From: Isohypsibius dastychi
Taxonomy: Eukaryota; Tardigrada; Eutardigrada; Parachela; Isohypsibiidae
DNA length: 18,012 nt
Assembly (NCBI GenBank): GCA_034696485.1
Contig: JAQIWT010000563.1
Coordinates: 1 to 18,012, forward strand
Direction of reading: 5' to 3'
The position numbers and the translations under genes were made by a program. This document shows, in pieces, positions 17,407-18,012 of this stretch; the first letter of the stretch is position 1; every line of letters begins with the position of its first letter. The notes below the pieces were generated by a model. The model made no database searches, was not told the DNA's origin, and saw only the letters and a list, made by a program, of their open reading frames with translations.

Positions 17407-17659
17407 TATCGTCCGAAAAGAAGAGTTCTATAACGGATATTGCCGTCCTAATATATACGTTAATTCAGTCTTTTATTCTCCCGGTCATCGCTCATATTGT
17501 TAACAATCACGGAATGAAATAACTCGTGAAATGGTTTTGTTTTCTACCCAAATATGTTGAAACTGTTCTCTGCTGCATGAATCGATTTCGGGGGGTTGAT
17601 GTAACTAATATTTTCATATCGCTTGACTGAATGTGGTGAAGGAATAATGCGATAAATCT
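17407..17659. other. Intergenic gap between convergent mec-8 and PITP genes
   Basis: 253 bases separate the two facing stop codons and hold both 3' untranslated regions. An AATAAA on the minus strand at 17478-17473 fits the PITP gene. On the plus strand only variants (AATATA near 17450, GATAAA near 17650) are visible for mec-8, so the two transcripts probably overlap. Confidence 0.6.
17473..17478 (-). terminator. Polyadenylation signal AATAAA, PITP gene
   Basis: A canonical hexamer about 185 bases after the PITP stop codon on the minus strand and within 75 bases of the mec-8 stop on the other strand. Confidence 0.5.
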
Positions 17660-18012
17660 TTACACGGTACTCAAGCTTTGGATGGTCGTACTTGACGAGC
17701 TATTCTGACTTTTTGATCTCGTTGACTGGTTACATTCTCTGACGACATCAGCATCCAGTTGTTTGAGCTGATCCGGCGTCATTCCATGCCACTGATCCAT
17801 CCAACAAAACATCTGCCGGTAAAAGAGATGGAAAATCTTTTTTTCCGTCTGCAAATTAATCTTTCACAGTCAGTAATGGAATATTCGACTTGGTTTTATT
17901 GATTATTCCCGCACCTCCGCTGCATGTCTCTCAACCTTGTCTTGTAATCCCAGCCATTTAAAATCCATGGTCAATAATTTATAGCAGCACATTACCGGAG
18001 AAGCAGATTCCT
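17660..18012 (-). CDS. Class I phosphatidylinositol transfer protein, C-terminal part
   Basis: The last two exons of a PITP, a cytosolic protein that carries phosphatidylinositol and phosphatidylcholine between membranes and supplies phosphoinositide signalling. The exon 18012-17915 is cut by the window edge and reads ESASPVMCCYKLL then TMDFKWLGLQDKVE. A 66-bp intron (GAG/GTGCGG to TTTGCAG) leads to exon 17848-17660 with FYRQMFCWMDQWHGMTPDQL, an Asp/Glu-containing helix and a Ser-rich tail (NSSSSTTIQS) ending in TAA. The M-C-x-YKL, FKWxGLQxKVE and FxRQ-x-FCW-x-DxW blocks are hallmarks of the PITP domain C-terminus. The stop soon after favours a single-domain class I protein over the larger RdgB type. 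The variable Ser-rich tail could be a phosphorylation region; this is inference. Confidence 0.88.

Noticed and set aside
1-18012. CRISPR arrays, bacterial operons, insertion sequences, intact retroelements or viral genes
   Set aside because: None seen: there are no regularly spaced repeats, no terminal repeats, and no transposase or reverse-transcriptase motifs of useful length.

Overview
The window is animal nuclear DNA from an ecdysozoan, most likely a nematode. Genes are split by many short GT-AG introns (about 52-350 bp, one of 1.8 kb), most acceptors end in TTTCAG, TTTGCAG or similar, and there are no operons, Shine-Dalgarno sites or bacterial gene families. The best lineage clue is the plus-strand RNA-binding protein: a two-RRM member of the RBPMS/couch potato family, the architecture of C. 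elegans MEC-8. A tardigrade or another ecdysozoan is not excluded.

Three genes are firmly recognised. (1) 10694-7957 (-): a complete six-exon Split-ends family gene encoding about 657 aa, with three RRMs, an Arg/Ser-rich linker and a C-terminal SPOC domain, the compact layout of Spenito/RBM15. (2) 13508-17406 (+): a complete ten-exon mec-8/RBPMS-like gene of about 391 aa. (3) 18012-17660 (-): the last two exons of a class I phosphatidylinositol transfer protein, convergent with mec-8. The two RNA-binding genes are head to head across a 2.8 kb spacer. That spacer holds a tandem TATCGATA palindrome near the Spenito start and nuclear-receptor-like half sites near the mec-8 start.

The left half is sparser and mainly minus-strand. 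2960-2541 is an exon of an ADAMTS-type metalloprotease propeptide whose other exons I cannot find. 4512-3814 is an unrecognised secreted, cysteine-rich protein. 6727-6206 is a small, unrecognised three-exon gene. A CpG-rich block at about 4820-5460 carries a GC box and a possible plus-strand first exon at 5421. Speculative items are a two-exon mini-gene nested antisense in Spenito intron 1 (10410-10623) and an exon-like stretch at 13135-13034 (-).

Functionally, the centre pairs two nuclear RNA-processing factors. The flanking genes (extracellular protease, secreted protein, lipid transfer protein) have no evident link to them. The remaining sequence (1-2453, most of 6800-7950, 11260-13000 and mec-8 intron 1) looks intergenic or intronic. 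No tRNA, rRNA, intact transposon or CRISPR array was seen. All exon boundaries were read by eye from splice consensus, reading phase and family conservation; none was tested against transcripts.
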